64,000 bases of DNA from Heyndrickxia oleronia (GCF_017809215.1 NZ_CP065424.1:2574001-2638000); one strand, 5' to 3'; positions 53,109 through 61,556 are shown, counted from the stretch's first letter. The notes: generated by a model not told the origin, from the letters alone. Numbers and translations: made by a program.

Positions 53109-53146
53109 CTTAGCGTATAATATCCGCGTTTTGTCGGCAGTACCCC
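53109..53146 (-). repeat. Right terminal inverted repeat (IRR, 38 bp)
   Basis: Reverse complement begins GGGGTACTGCCGAC and ends ACGCTAAG, 37 of 38 identical to IRL. Confidence 0.93.
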
Positions 53147-53151
53147 TTTTA
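53147..53151 (+). repeat. Target-site duplication, right copy (TTTTA)
   Basis: Exact copy of 43286-43290. Confidence 0.92.
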
Positions 53152-53152
53152 T

Positions 53153-54439
53153 CTATTTATTTACAACATCTACATTGCATGAAGCAGCTCCAAGAGCAGC
53201 TTGACGTTCATTCCATGTCATTGGTGGTAGCGTACTTGGAATTTCAACCATGTCAATTGCCCCATCAACTGGACATACGATAGAACAAAGATTACAACCT
53301 ACACAGTCATCTTCACGTACCTGTAAATATCCTTTTCCTGTTTCATCTTTTAACATATCAATACATTGATGGGATGTATCTTCACAGGCAATATGGCATT
53401 TATTGCAATTAATACATATATCGTTATTTATCCGCGCGACAATTTTATAATTTAAGTCGAGATTTCCCCAATCGGAATATTTTTCTACTGACTTCCCTAT
53501 TAAGTCCATTACAGAAGATATTCCTTTGTCATCTAAGTAATGATCTAGTCCCTCAATCATATCCTCTACAATCCTAAATCCATGGTGCATTGCTGCTGTA
53601 CAAACCTGAACTCCAGTTGCTCCCATTAGCATAAACTCCACTGCATCCTGCCAGCTTGAAATTCCACCTATACCAGATATCGGAATGTTGATTCTAGGAT
53701 TGCGTGCGCATTCCCCAACCATATTAAGAGCAATTGGTTTAACTGCAGGACCACAATATCCTCCATGTGCACCTTTTCCAGCAACATGTGGAATCGTATT
53801 CCATGTATGAATATCCACTCCTGCCAAACTATTAATTGTATTTATCATACTGATTGCATCCGCACCACCATTTGCTGCGGATTGAGCAGTAACAGTAATA
53901 TCTGTAATATTCGGAGTTAGTTTTACAATAACAGGTGTTTGAGCAGCTTCCTTCACCCAATAGGTTTGTTTTTCAACAAGCTCTGGAACTTGACCAGAAG
54001 CAGATCCCATCCCCCTTTCCGCCATGCCATGTGGGCAACCAAAATTTAGTTCCAGTCCGTCCACACCAACATCCTCAACTCTTTTTACAATTTCATGCCA
54101 TTTTTCCTGCTTAGGTTCCACCATCAGTGAAGCAATAATTGCATGATTAGGAAATCTTTTTTTAGTTTCATAGATTTCTTGCAAATTAACCTCTAAAGGT
54201 CGGTCAGTTATGAGTTCGATATTATTAAACCCCGCTACCTTTTGACCATTAAAACTAACAGCTGCAAAACGTGATGAAACATTTAGAATGGGATCACCCA
54301 ATGTTTTCCAAACTGCTCCTCCCCAACCTGCATCAAATGCTCGTTGAACTTGATAACCAGAGTTAGTTGGAGGAGCAGAAGCTAACCAAAATGGGTTTGG
54401 TGATTGAATTCCTGCTAAATTAATCTGTAAATCTGCCAT
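53153..54439 (-). CDS. preA: NAD-dependent dihydropyrimidine dehydrogenase subunit PreA (PydA)
   Basis: This 428-aa protein has an N-terminal FMN-binding dihydroorotate-dehydrogenase-like barrel (NPFWLASAPPTNSGYQVQRA near residue 15; GLELNFGCPHGMAERGMG near 125). The C-terminal ferredoxin domain has two 4Fe-4S motifs, CINCNKCHIACEDTSHQC near 337 and CVGCNLCSIVCPVDG near 375. With PreT it reduces uracil and thymine to dihydropyrimidines. The stop codon lies just 7 bp from the transposon end, so the gene itself is intact. Confidence 0.95.
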   Translation of the reverse strand: MADLQINLAGIQSPNPFWLASAPPTNSGYQVQRAFDAGWGGAVWKTLGDPILNVSSRFAAVSFNGQKVAGFNNIELITDRPLEVNLQEIYETKKRFPNHAIIASLMVEPKQEKWHEIVKRVEDVGVDGLELNFGCPHGMAERGMGSASGQVPELVEKQTYWVKEAAQTPVIVKLTPNITDITVTAQSAANGGADAISMINTINSLAGVDIHTWNTIPHVAGKGAHGGYCGPAVKPIALNMVGECARNPRINIPISGIGGISSWQDAVEFMLMGATGVQVCTAAMHHGFRIVEDMIEGLDHYLDDKGISSVMDLIGKSVEKYSDWGNLDLNYKIVARINNDICINCNKCHIACEDTSHQCIDMLKDETGKGYLQVREDDCVGCNLCSIVCPVDGAIDMVEIPSTLPPMTWNERQAALGAASCNVDVVNK

Positions 54440-54484
54440 TTCCTTACCTCCTGCCCTTTTTAAAGATATGCTATATTGTCCAAA

Positions 54485-55843
54485 CTAAGCAGTCTCTGCG
54501 GAAGTTTTGCTTAATTGCTTGTGGATTGCATATGCTGCGTCTTTTCCTTGCTGTGCAGCTGATACAACCATAGCTTCACCTTGACCTTTTCCAAAGATGA
54601 CATCTCCACATGCATAGACTTTTGCATTAGACGTTTGATAAGTTTGCTGATCAATCTTTACTACGCCACTATTATGTTCAAGTTGAAATTCTTCAATTAA
54701 CTGATTGTATCTTGATTGTCCAATTGCTTTTATAACAGCATCTACTTCTAATATAAATTCGGATCCTTCAATTGGTATCGGGCGAGCACGACCATCGTCA
54801 TCAGATTTACCTAATTTCATTTTGATACATTCAATCCCTATGACCTTTCCATCTTCATTCCCGATAATCCGTTTTGGTGCAGTAAGCCATCTAAATTCAA
54901 CCCCATCTTGCTTGGCAAATTCATATTCAAATTCATAGGCGGTCATTTCCTCACTAGTCCTTCTATAAAGAATCTTCACATTTTCAGCTCCCAATCGAAT
55001 GGAACATGTTGCACCATCGATTGCTGTATTTCCCGCTCCGATAACAACCACCTTCTTACCGAGAAACGTATTAGAAATAGGTTTTGTTTTCGTTTCTTTT
55101 ACGAAGTCAATCGCATCATATACACCGTCTAAATCTTCACCGACAATCCCTAAATTAGGAACACTCGCCATCCCTATTGCAAGTAAAACAGCATCATAAT
55201 TGTCCATTATTTCTTTTACTGAAATATCCTTTCCTACTCTTGTGTTTGTCTTTATTTCAACATCAAGACTTTCTACTTGCTTTACTTCCCAATAGGAAAT
55301 ATCTTGTGGAAGCCTAAAAGACACTATTCCATACGTGTTTAATCCACCAGCATGTTTTTCAGCCTCAAAAATCGTCACATTATAACCTAATAATCCGAGC
55401 TCTCGAGCAGCAGCAAGACCAGCTGGCCCTCCACCAACGATTGCTACTTTCCTACCATTCTTTTTTCCTGGTTTAAATAATACTTGTTGATTTTTAATTG
55501 CCCAATCTGTGGCATACCTTTGTAAATTGCCAATCATAATTGGTTTCGTTGAATGATTAAGTACACATGCCCCCTCACATAATTCCTCAGTTGGACAAAC
55601 ACGAGAACAGCTTGCACCAACAGGGTTAGCTGTCATAATCGTTTTAGCAGACCCTTTTAAATTTCCTGAGGCAATTTTTTTTATAAATGTCGGAATGTCA
55701 ATTCCCGTTGGACATGCTTGTATACAAGGAGGATCGTAGCAATATAAACATCTATTCGACTCTTCTATTGCTTCCTGATTTGTTAACCCAGGAAATACTT
55801 CATTAAAGTTTTGCTGTAAATCTTCATAAGAAATTCTAGTCAC
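54485..55843 (-). CDS. preT: Dihydropyrimidine dehydrogenase subunit PreT (FAD/NAD, Fe-S)
   Basis: This 452-aa protein has N-terminal Cys clusters (CLYCYDPPCIQACPTGID near residue 32; CSRVCPTEELCEGACVLN near 78) for 4Fe-4S centres. An FAD motif AIVGGGPAGLAAARELGLLG lies near 134 and an NAD motif VVIGAGNTAIDGATCSIRLG near 263. It feeds electrons from NADH to PreA. The start is GTG with AGGAGG 10 bp upstream. Its spacing to preA is 45 bp. Confidence 0.95.
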   Translation of the reverse strand: MTRISYEDLQQNFNEVFPGLTNQEAIEESNRCLYCYDPPCIQACPTGIDIPTFIKKIASGNLKGSAKTIMTANPVGASCSRVCPTEELCEGACVLNHSTKPIMIGNLQRYATDWAIKNQQVLFKPGKKNGRKVAIVGGGPAGLAAARELGLLGYNVTIFEAEKHAGGLNTYGIVSFRLPQDISYWEVKQVESLDVEIKTNTRVGKDISVKEIMDNYDAVLLAIGMASVPNLGIVGEDLDGVYDAIDFVKETKTKPISNTFLGKKVVVIGAGNTAIDGATCSIRLGAENVKILYRRTSEEMTAYEFEYEFAKQDGVEFRWLTAPKRIIGNEDGKVIGIECIKMKLGKSDDDGRARPIPIEGSEFILEVDAVIKAIGQSRYNQLIEEFQLEHNSGVVKIDQQTYQTSNAKVYACGDVIFGKGQGEAMVVSAAQQGKDAAYAIHKQLSKTSAETA

Positions 55844-55942
55844 TATGTTTTAGCCTCCTTTGGAAAAGATAAATACTATATGAAGATATATATAAAGGGC
55901 TTTACGTTTGGAAAAGTTGTAAAGCCCTTGTTGAAAAATAAA

Positions 55943-56833
55943 TTAAGGTAATAGAGCCGTCATCTCTTGATAAGTTTCCGGTCTGCGATCCCGATAAAAT
56001 TGCCAAGTATCTCGTACTTCTCTAATCATTTTTTTATTCATTTCACCGATGACAATTTCATCTTGGTCCCGACTACCCATTGCTACAAATTCCCCTCTTG
56101 GGTCAACAAGATAGGATTGACCATAAAATTCACCCATATTCCATGGACCCTCTGTACCTACTCTATTGATTGCACCTAAATAATAGCCATTTGCAACTGC
56201 GTGTGCTGGTTGCTCAAGCTTCCATAAATATTCTGATAATCCCGCAACTGTTGCAGATGGGTTTAAAACAATTTCGGCGCCATTTAAACCCAGCAATCTT
56301 GCACCTTCAGGAAAATGTCGATCATAACATATGTAGACACCAACTTTTGCAAATGCAGTATCAAACACAGGATATCCTAAATTGCCAGGCTTAAAATAAA
56401 ATTTTTCCCAGAAACCATACCCCTGATCTCCAACTCCTACATGAGGAATATGTTGTTTACGATATTTTCCCAAATATGAGCCATCTGCATCTATCACTGC
56501 GGCTGTATTGTAATAAGTTGCAATCCCTTCTTTTTCATAAATTGGTAATACTATAACAACTCCTAATTCCTTTGCTAGATCTTGAAATAGTTTCGTTGTA
56601 GGTCCATTCGGAATCTCTTCTGCAGCATCATACCACTTTGTATTTTGCTCAGAACAGAAATAAGGTCCATAAAATATCTCCTGCAAACAAATGATTTGCG
56701 CACCCTTTTCTTTTGCATCTTTAACGAGTTGAATATGTTTTTCTATAGCCTTTTGTTTATGAACATCAACGGGTTCATTTCCATCTACATCATTTGAAGC
56801 TTGAATAAGTCCAATTTTCACGTTGTCTGTCAT
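55943..56833 (-). CDS. Nitrilase-family N-carbamoyl amidohydrolase (beta-ureidopropionase-like)
   Basis: This 296-aa protein has the nitrilase triad: Glu in ICLQEIFYGPYF near residue 49, Lys in GKYRKQHIPHVG near 122 and Cys in VYICYDRHFPEGARLLGLNG near 157. It resembles N-carbamoylputrescine amidases and bacterial beta-ureidopropionases. As first gene of the operon ahead of preT-preA it most likely releases beta-alanine, CO2 and ammonia from N-carbamoyl-beta-alanine. I chose the ATG at 56833 because AAAGGAGG sits upstream; the longer frame spans that site. Confidence 0.9.
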   Translation of the reverse strand: MTDNVKIGLIQASNDVDGNEPVDVHKQKAIEKHIQLVKDAKEKGAQIICLQEIFYGPYFCSEQNTKWYDAAEEIPNGPTTKLFQDLAKELGVVIVLPIYEKEGIATYYNTAAVIDADGSYLGKYRKQHIPHVGVGDQGYGFWEKFYFKPGNLGYPVFDTAFAKVGVYICYDRHFPEGARLLGLNGAEIVLNPSATVAGLSEYLWKLEQPAHAVANGYYLGAINRVGTEGPWNMGEFYGQSYLVDPRGEFVAMGSRDQDEIVIGEMNKKMIREVRDTWQFYRDRRPETYQEMTALLP

Positions 56834-57119
56834 GGTCAATTCCTCCTTTATAAATAGATTGGCCAATATACATATATGAATATATTATTTACCCTATTAC
56901 TTTATATTCGGAAAACGCTTTCAAAAGATGTTGTCATTTTGAGTTTTTTACCCAAAATAGAAGTTTAAGCTTAGTTTACTTTTTTCTTGCTTGGATTGCA
57001 TTATACACAATGTTAAATGATGTACATGATTTGTTTTTCATAATGTAACATTTGACAAATATAAACAATGTCTACTGAAGAAATCCGTTTCAGTTATTGT
57101 AATCACCTAGTCTAGTTAT
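56834..57119. other. Upstream region of the pyrimidine-degradation operon
   Basis: It contains the cre-like site at 56910 and a short palindrome ATTGGCCAAT at 56858-56867. No further gene is supported. Confidence 0.4.
56910..56923. promoter_or_regulatory. cre-like site upstream of the pyrimidine-degradation operon
   Basis: GGAAAACGCTTTCA matches 13 of 14 positions of the CcpA consensus and lies about 77 bp before the nitrilase start codon. Carbon catabolite control of pyrimidine use would be reasonable. Confidence 0.5.
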
Positions 57120-57547
57120 CTAACTATTTTCAGAATTCCATACGGAAATGATCGCTTTTTGGTAAAATTTCATACGGATCTCTGAAAGAATATCAATTCC
57201 ATTCACCACCCAATATCTTTTGTCGCTTGGTATCTCCTCTATAAAATCCTTGTATTTCCTTTTGCCACCCCTCATAAGCAAGCTTCTCAAATGCTGTTAA
57301 TTTTGCCTATAGAGAATAAATACTTTGAGAACTATCATTTATATAAATGGATGGTGTATATTTTAATGTTTCATCTATATAATTTATTCAACTTCCACTT
57401 GAAATCGTTAATAATAGAAATAAGTTCTTCTTCTTTAACCTTTTCATGCAAAAGATCATAAAATCGTTAATCAATGACATTCCAATTAAAGGGTTTATTT
57501 TGAATAATTGCGACAATCTTATACTCAGCATTACTAATCTCCAACAT
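57120..57547 (-). pseudogene. Decayed gene of unknown family (about 140 codons readable)
   Basis: Following one path through three frames gives a continuous-looking protein. It reads MLEISNAEYKIVAIIQNKPF...NVID, an in-frame TAA, RFYDLLHEKVKEEELISIIN...FKWKLN, a frameshift, NYIDETLKYTPSIYINDSSQ, a TAG, AFEKLAYEGWQKEIQGFYRG, a frameshift, then RYWVVNGIDILSEIRMKFYQ to a TAG at 57120. Two stops and two frameshifts show it is dead. GGGGAG lies 9 bp before the ATG. I do not recognise the family. Confidence 0.7.
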
Positions 57548-57580
57548 TTCATAGAACTCCCCATATATGAAGTATAGTAA

Positions 57581-57669
57581 AAAAGTCGATTTCCTCAGAT
57601 GAACCTCAGCCCAATTGTTAGTTTGTCTAACTATTGGGCTGAGGTTCAAAACATGAAATCGACTTTTTT
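57581..57669. terminator. Unusually long bidirectional hairpin
   Basis: The outer arms AAAGTCGATTTC and GAAATCGACTTT (12 bp) and the inner arms GAACCTCAGCCCAAT and ATTGGGCTGAGGTTC (15 bp) lead to a GTTAG/CTAAC tip, 88 nt in all. A T-run follows on either strand. It lies between cutC and the decayed gene. The length exceeds a normal terminator and may reflect a small repeat element. Confidence 0.7.
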
Positions 57670-57710
57670 AGATTACCGTCTTTAGTGATTTAATCTTAGA
57701 TTTTCCTATC

Positions 57711-58391
57711 TTATAGTAAGTTTTTTATCTCTTGTATTTTTTGTGGATCAATTGGATAACTAAAACTAGATTGATGATGTACTCCGGAGCCAAAATGAAT
57801 TTCTGTCACCTTCACTTGTTCTAAAAGGTTGCCAATATTGTTCGGCGTTAAGCCAGACCCTGCCATAATCTTAAGTGATGTACCCTCACACTTATTCACC
57901 AATTGTTGCAGCTCACTAGTTGCATCTATTGCTTTATCCTTGCCACCTGATGTTAGTATACGAGAAATCTCCGGATATTGTTGTATGACATTTAAGGCTT
58001 CTAATTGATCATTTACTTCATCAAACGCCCGATGAAATGTAATATCTAATCCATTTGAGGCATCCAACAGTTTTTTCAAAGCTTCCTTATCAATATCCCC
58101 ATCCTTATTCAATACACCCCAAACAACCCCTGCAGCCCCAAGCTCCTTACAAATCTGTATATCCTTCACCATACTATTCAATTCAGTATTAGAATAACTA
58201 AAGCTGCGACTATGTGGACGTATCATCACATACACTGGAATCGACACAGCTTTACAAACCGCTTCTATGATACCATAGCTAGGAGTTAGACCACCCTCTG
58301 CGACTCCAGTTATCAGTTCAATACGATTAGCACCTGCTTGCTCCGCTATTATTGCATCCTCAACGGTATCTGCAATGACTTCAATTATCAT
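57711..58391 (-). CDS. cutC: CutC-family protein
   Basis: This 226-aa TIM-barrel protein begins IIEVIADTVEDAIIAEQAGA, followed by NRIELITGVAEGGLTPSYG and VMIRPHSRSF, and has the ending typical of CutC. It was named for copper homeostasis, but its biochemical role is not settled. I chose the ATG at 58391; a GTG four codons earlier lies within the ribosome site. Confidence 0.93.
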   Translation of the reverse strand: MIIEVIADTVEDAIIAEQAGANRIELITGVAEGGLTPSYGIIEAVCKAVSIPVYVMIRPHSRSFSYSNTELNSMVKDIQICKELGAAGVVWGVLNKDGDIDKEALKKLLDASNGLDITFHRAFDEVNDQLEALNVIQQYPEISRILTSGGKDKAIDATSELQQLVNKCEGTSLKIMAGSGLTPNNIGNLLEQVKVTEIHFGSGVHHQSSFSYPIDPQKIQEIKNLL

Positions 58392-58595
58392 ATGTAAGCT
58401 CACCTCTAATTTATATCAGTAACTACCCACTTTATTTTACCTTAAAAGAATAAGGAGAGCATCTAATCTATTTACTTTTTTATTAAGGCACTTTTTATTA
58501 AATTATTATTAACGTAATGTTTCAGCTAAGAAATAAGCAACATTTCAATTCACTAAGAACAGAACTCTAACTTCATAAGGAATGAAATAAAGCAT

Positions 58596-59126
58596 TTATC
58601 CAAGGGATACCTTTTCTTTCACAATTTCAACAATGAGAGGAATACTTAGATGATCTGTCTGAATGTACTCCCCAAAGTCATATGTATTAAATGCATTTAT
58701 ACATTTTCTTGTTTGCTGGAAGCACCAGTTTCCTTCTTCTTCCCCACGTCTTCTTAATCTTTCATAAATCGTTTCTTCCTCTGCAATCAGACAAAAATGA
58801 TAGGGATCCTGATTTAACTTTTTAAAACCATCTATTATATAATGAAGATATTCCTGTTTACGAATTGTCATAGGGATAATTAGATTCATTTTGTATGTTT
58901 GAATCAACCGATTGGCCAAAACAACTGTTAACTCTTTCCAAAGCTGTAAATCCTGAAAGTCACCAGTATTTGCTTCCTTTTGTTTAATTTCGTTTGGAAT
59001 GATGTTCCTAAGCATAAAGCCAACTTCTTCTGGATCGAAAATCATGCTATTATCCATTTGTTTCACTAACTCATTTGCAACAGAAGTCTTTCCAACTCCA
59101 AACGCACCATTAATCATAATAATCAT
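58596..59126 (-). CDS. TmrB-like P-loop ATPase
   Basis: This 176-aa protein has Walker A MINGAFGVGKTSVANELVKQ at residues 4-23, then IFDPEEVGFMLRNIIP and HLSIPLIVEIV. It follows B. subtilis TmrB (tunicamycin resistance protein) through the whole length, including VPMTI-like IIPMTIRKQEYLHYIIDGF. Whether it gives tunicamycin resistance is inference; other P-loop kinases are alternatives. GGAG precedes the ATG. Confidence 0.85.
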   Translation of the reverse strand: MIIMINGAFGVGKTSVANELVKQMDNSMIFDPEEVGFMLRNIIPNEIKQKEANTGDFQDLQLWKELTVVLANRLIQTYKMNLIIPMTIRKQEYLHYIIDGFKKLNQDPYHFCLIAEEETIYERLRRRGEEEGNWCFQQTRKCINAFNTYDFGEYIQTDHLSIPLIVEIVKEKVSLG

Positions 59127-59164
59127 TTATGTAACTCCTTTAATTCTATCAGAAATGTATGTAT

Positions 59165-59491
59165 TCATATCCGTTTCCCAGATACAATGTGCCAATGTAG
59201 ATGCTTTGATTCTTGATAATTTCCTAAATTAGTAATCACCCTACACGCACCATACTCCTGTTCTATTTTCCAAGCAACTTTTCGTACAGTCTCTATTAAC
59301 TCATACAATATCTTCTGATCACACTCATCTATTCTTGTTAATGAAGGAATATGTTTTTTCGGAATTGCCACAATATGAACTTGATACGAAGGTTTTGTAT
59401 GATAGTAGGCTAAAGTATTATCGGTTTCCACTATTTTTTCTACTTCCGTTTTTCCACTTAACACTTCATCACAATAGAAATCTATCGTCAT
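59165..59491 (-). CDS. HIT-family nucleotide hydrolase
   Basis: This 108-aa protein has the histidine-triad motif HLHWHIVSG near residue 97, preceded by HIVAIPKKHIPSL near 39, typical of HIT/HINT hydrolases. It likely hydrolyses nucleoside phosphoramidates or dinucleotides. GGAGG precedes the ATG. It is part of a loose minus-strand group with the TmrB-like and alpha/beta-hydrolase genes. Confidence 0.9.
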   Translation of the reverse strand: MTIDFYCDEVLSGKTEVEKIVETDNTLAYYHTKPSYQVHIVAIPKKHIPSLTRIDECDQKILYELIETVRKVAWKIEQEYGACRVITNLGNYQESKHLHWHIVSGKRI

Positions 59492-59511
59492 AGATATTCC
59501 TCCTGTTTTTT

Positions 59512-60351
59512 TTATTTCAAAAAGGAATGAATAATATGTTCGAATTCATCCTTCTCTTCTAAAAATGGATAATGATTACTTTGTTCAAAAATATGTAATT
59601 GAGAATCCGGAATAAGTTGATGCATTTCGATAGAATATTTAACAGGGCATTGAACATCGTGTTTCCCACATAAAATAAGTGTTTTTGATGTGATTTCCGG
59701 TAGTTTTCTTGTGATATCATAAATTAATGCCTCTCTGCTAAAGAAATTTAGTCTTTTCGCAGATGTTCCTTTATTGATTGAACAGTTGAAATAATCTTCA
59801 TATCTTTCAGGTTTATATAAGGATATTTGTGTTCTCTCTTTTATTAATTTCTGTCTATCTGAAAATGAAAGGCCATCCCTCTTCAATTCCTTCATCAATT
59901 CTTGCATTCTATTAAAATGAGGATGACGTTCATTATATATACATTCTGGTGTAGAAGAATAATAATCTCTAGCTGCCGATCCTACAATAATTAATGAATC
60001 TAAGGATGAAGAATAATGAATACCATATAAAGCACCTATCATTCCACCAGTAGAATGTCCTGCATATGTCCATGATGAATATCCGAGTTCTTGTCTTATT
60101 TCTTCAAGATCTAATACCGTTTCAATCATACTTAACTGATAGGGTTCCTCTGCTCTGTCAGAATTTCCACACTCTCTAAGATTAACAAGAATTACTTTGT
60201 TATTATTTATAAAGGTTTGGGCGAAATAATCCCCCGATTCATTAAATACTGAATAATGATGGGTAACACAAATTGGATTACCCTGACCCGCAATAAAAAT
60301 TTCAAAATTTCCTCGTTTAGTTTTAATGATTTCTCTTTTCCAATGATTCAT
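59512..60351 (-). CDS. Alpha/beta-hydrolase (proline-iminopeptidase-like)
   Basis: This 279-aa protein has the nucleophile elbow TYAGHSTGGMIGALYG near residues 92-107 (catalytic Ser in GHSTGG), the acid in LILCGKHDVQCPV near 227 and the His in EQSNHYPFLEE near 258. The substrate is unknown. It is 20 bp upstream of the HIT gene and probably cotranscribed. Confidence 0.9.
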   Translation of the reverse strand: MNHWKREIIKTKRGNFEIFIAGQGNPICVTHHYSVFNESGDYFAQTFINNNKVILVNLRECGNSDRAEEPYQLSMIETVLDLEEIRQELGYSSWTYAGHSTGGMIGALYGIHYSSSLDSLIIVGSAARDYYSSTPECIYNERHPHFNRMQELMKELKRDGLSFSDRQKLIKERTQISLYKPERYEDYFNCSINKGTSAKRLNFFSREALIYDITRKLPEITSKTLILCGKHDVQCPVKYSIEMHQLIPDSQLHIFEQSNHYPFLEEKDEFEHIIHSFLK

Positions 60352-60467
60352 CTATTTCTCCTTTACACTAGTATTCTGGTAGTTATTTATGTATCCATTT
60401 CTTTATTATTAATATCGGAATATAGCTAAGGCAATCAGGAAATACTTTGAAGTTTTCTAAAGTTTGC

Positions 60468-61178
60468 TCATTTTTTGTTAATTGCCTTAACTATTATAAA
60501 ATGTGGCTTTTTCATTAATTTTTCATATTTCTCAGGAGACTCAGTTTTGAAAGCTTGTGTTGGTTGGGGTTCAATCACTTTTTCAATGATAAAATGTGCA
60601 GTGGTCACATTTATCATTTCGTTCAAGGGACGTCGGTAAAACGGTACTTCTATTATTTTTCCTTCCTTATTCCAGCGATCAATCAATAATTCCTTTGCAA
60701 AGTAATCTTCATTTTGTGAGATTTGTATATCCATGAATGGATGATGTACCGAATATAAAAGCACTCCATTAGATTTTAAGATTCGCTGAAACTCTCCAAA
60801 AGTTTTTTCCCAATCTTTAATATAATGAAGAGTTAGTGAACTAATAATCATATCAAAGGAATTATCATCGAATGGAAGATCTTTTTCTAAATCTACACAT
60901 ATGACCTCTGCTTTTTGTTTCACACGTCTTTTTGTCGCAGCAACCATGTCTGGACTTAAATCTGTTGCAACGACACTTGCTTCACGATTGATTAATTGCT
61001 CGGTATACCAGCCTGCTGCACAGCCAGCATCAAGTACTCTCATGCTTCTTATATTATTGGGGATGTTCCTCAGCATAGAAGGTCTTTCATACTCACGATT
61101 ATGAAGACTAACTTTATCGACACTATTTTCATAAGCATGAGCAAGCTGATTAAAGGTTCTTTTTATTTGTTCTTTCAT
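60468..61178 (-). CDS. SAM-dependent methyltransferase
   Basis: This 236-aa class I methyltransferase has motif I VLDAGCAAGWYTEQL near residues 48-62, ATDLSPDMV (motif II) near 71, DLPFDDNSFDMIISSLTLHY near 98-117 and LKSNGVLLYSVHHPF near 133. The acceptor is unknown. AGGTG precedes the ATG. Confidence 0.92.
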   Translation of the reverse strand: MKEQIKRTFNQLAHAYENSVDKVSLHNREYERPSMLRNIPNNIRSMRVLDAGCAAGWYTEQLINREASVVATDLSPDMVAATKRRVKQKAEVICVDLEKDLPFDDNSFDMIISSLTLHYIKDWEKTFGEFQRILKSNGVLLYSVHHPFMDIQISQNEDYFAKELLIDRWNKEGKIIEVPFYRRPLNEMINVTTAHFIIEKVIEPQPTQAFKTESPEKYEKLMKKPHFIIVKAINKK

Positions 61179-61359
61179 TTTTCACCTCGTAAATATGTAA
61201 ATGAATGGTTCACCTTACAATTTCTCTATTACTTTATGTTATTCCTTCAAATTTATGGATATCATCATCGACATGAGGCTTTTTTTTTAATGATTTTAAA
61301 CTAAATACTATAAGTTTATCAGTAAAATGAAGATATCTGAAAATTATATGGAGGTTACA

Positions 61360-61551
61360 ATGGAAGCTTTTTACTTTTCATTGGCAATTCTCTGCTTTGG
61401 AATTTCCATCATGATTTTTATTGAGTTACTGTTAAATAGTGGATTAAAGGAGGCATTAGATATTTCAAAGAAGTCAGTTAAACTAATGGTTGGGATATTT
61501 ATTATGTATGTTCTAAGTTTTTCCTCCTATATTCTCTACCAAGTGTTATAG
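61360..61551 (+). CDS. Small two-helix membrane protein (63 aa)
   Basis: The protein has two hydrophobic segments, FYFSLAILCFGISIMIFIEL and LMVGIFIMYVLSFSSYILYQ, joined by a short basic loop. The function is unknown. The ATG at 61360 has GGAGG five bases upstream, which is better than the ATG at 61327. A GC-rich hairpin follows at once. Confidence 0.75.
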   Translation: MEAFYFSLAILCFGISIMIFIELLLNSGLKEALDISKKSVKLMVGIFIMYVLSFSSYILYQVL

Positions 61552-61556
61552 AAAAA

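Larger units (their letters stand above)
43291..53146 (+). mobile_element. Tn3-family transposon carrying a spore germinant-receptor operon
   Basis: A 9856-bp unit bounded by 38-bp terminal inverted repeats that begin GGGGTACTGCCGACAAAACG and end in the canonical ACGCTAAG. The repeat identity extends with few mismatches to about 95 bp. It is flanked by a perfect 5-bp duplication TTTTA. It contains tnpR and tnpA (intact), a decayed IS110-type transposase gene, a small remnant and a three-gene ger operon. It sits between preA and the dihydropyrimidinase gene, splitting a catabolic operon. The long identical ends and intact TSD suggest recent insertion. Confidence 0.95.
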
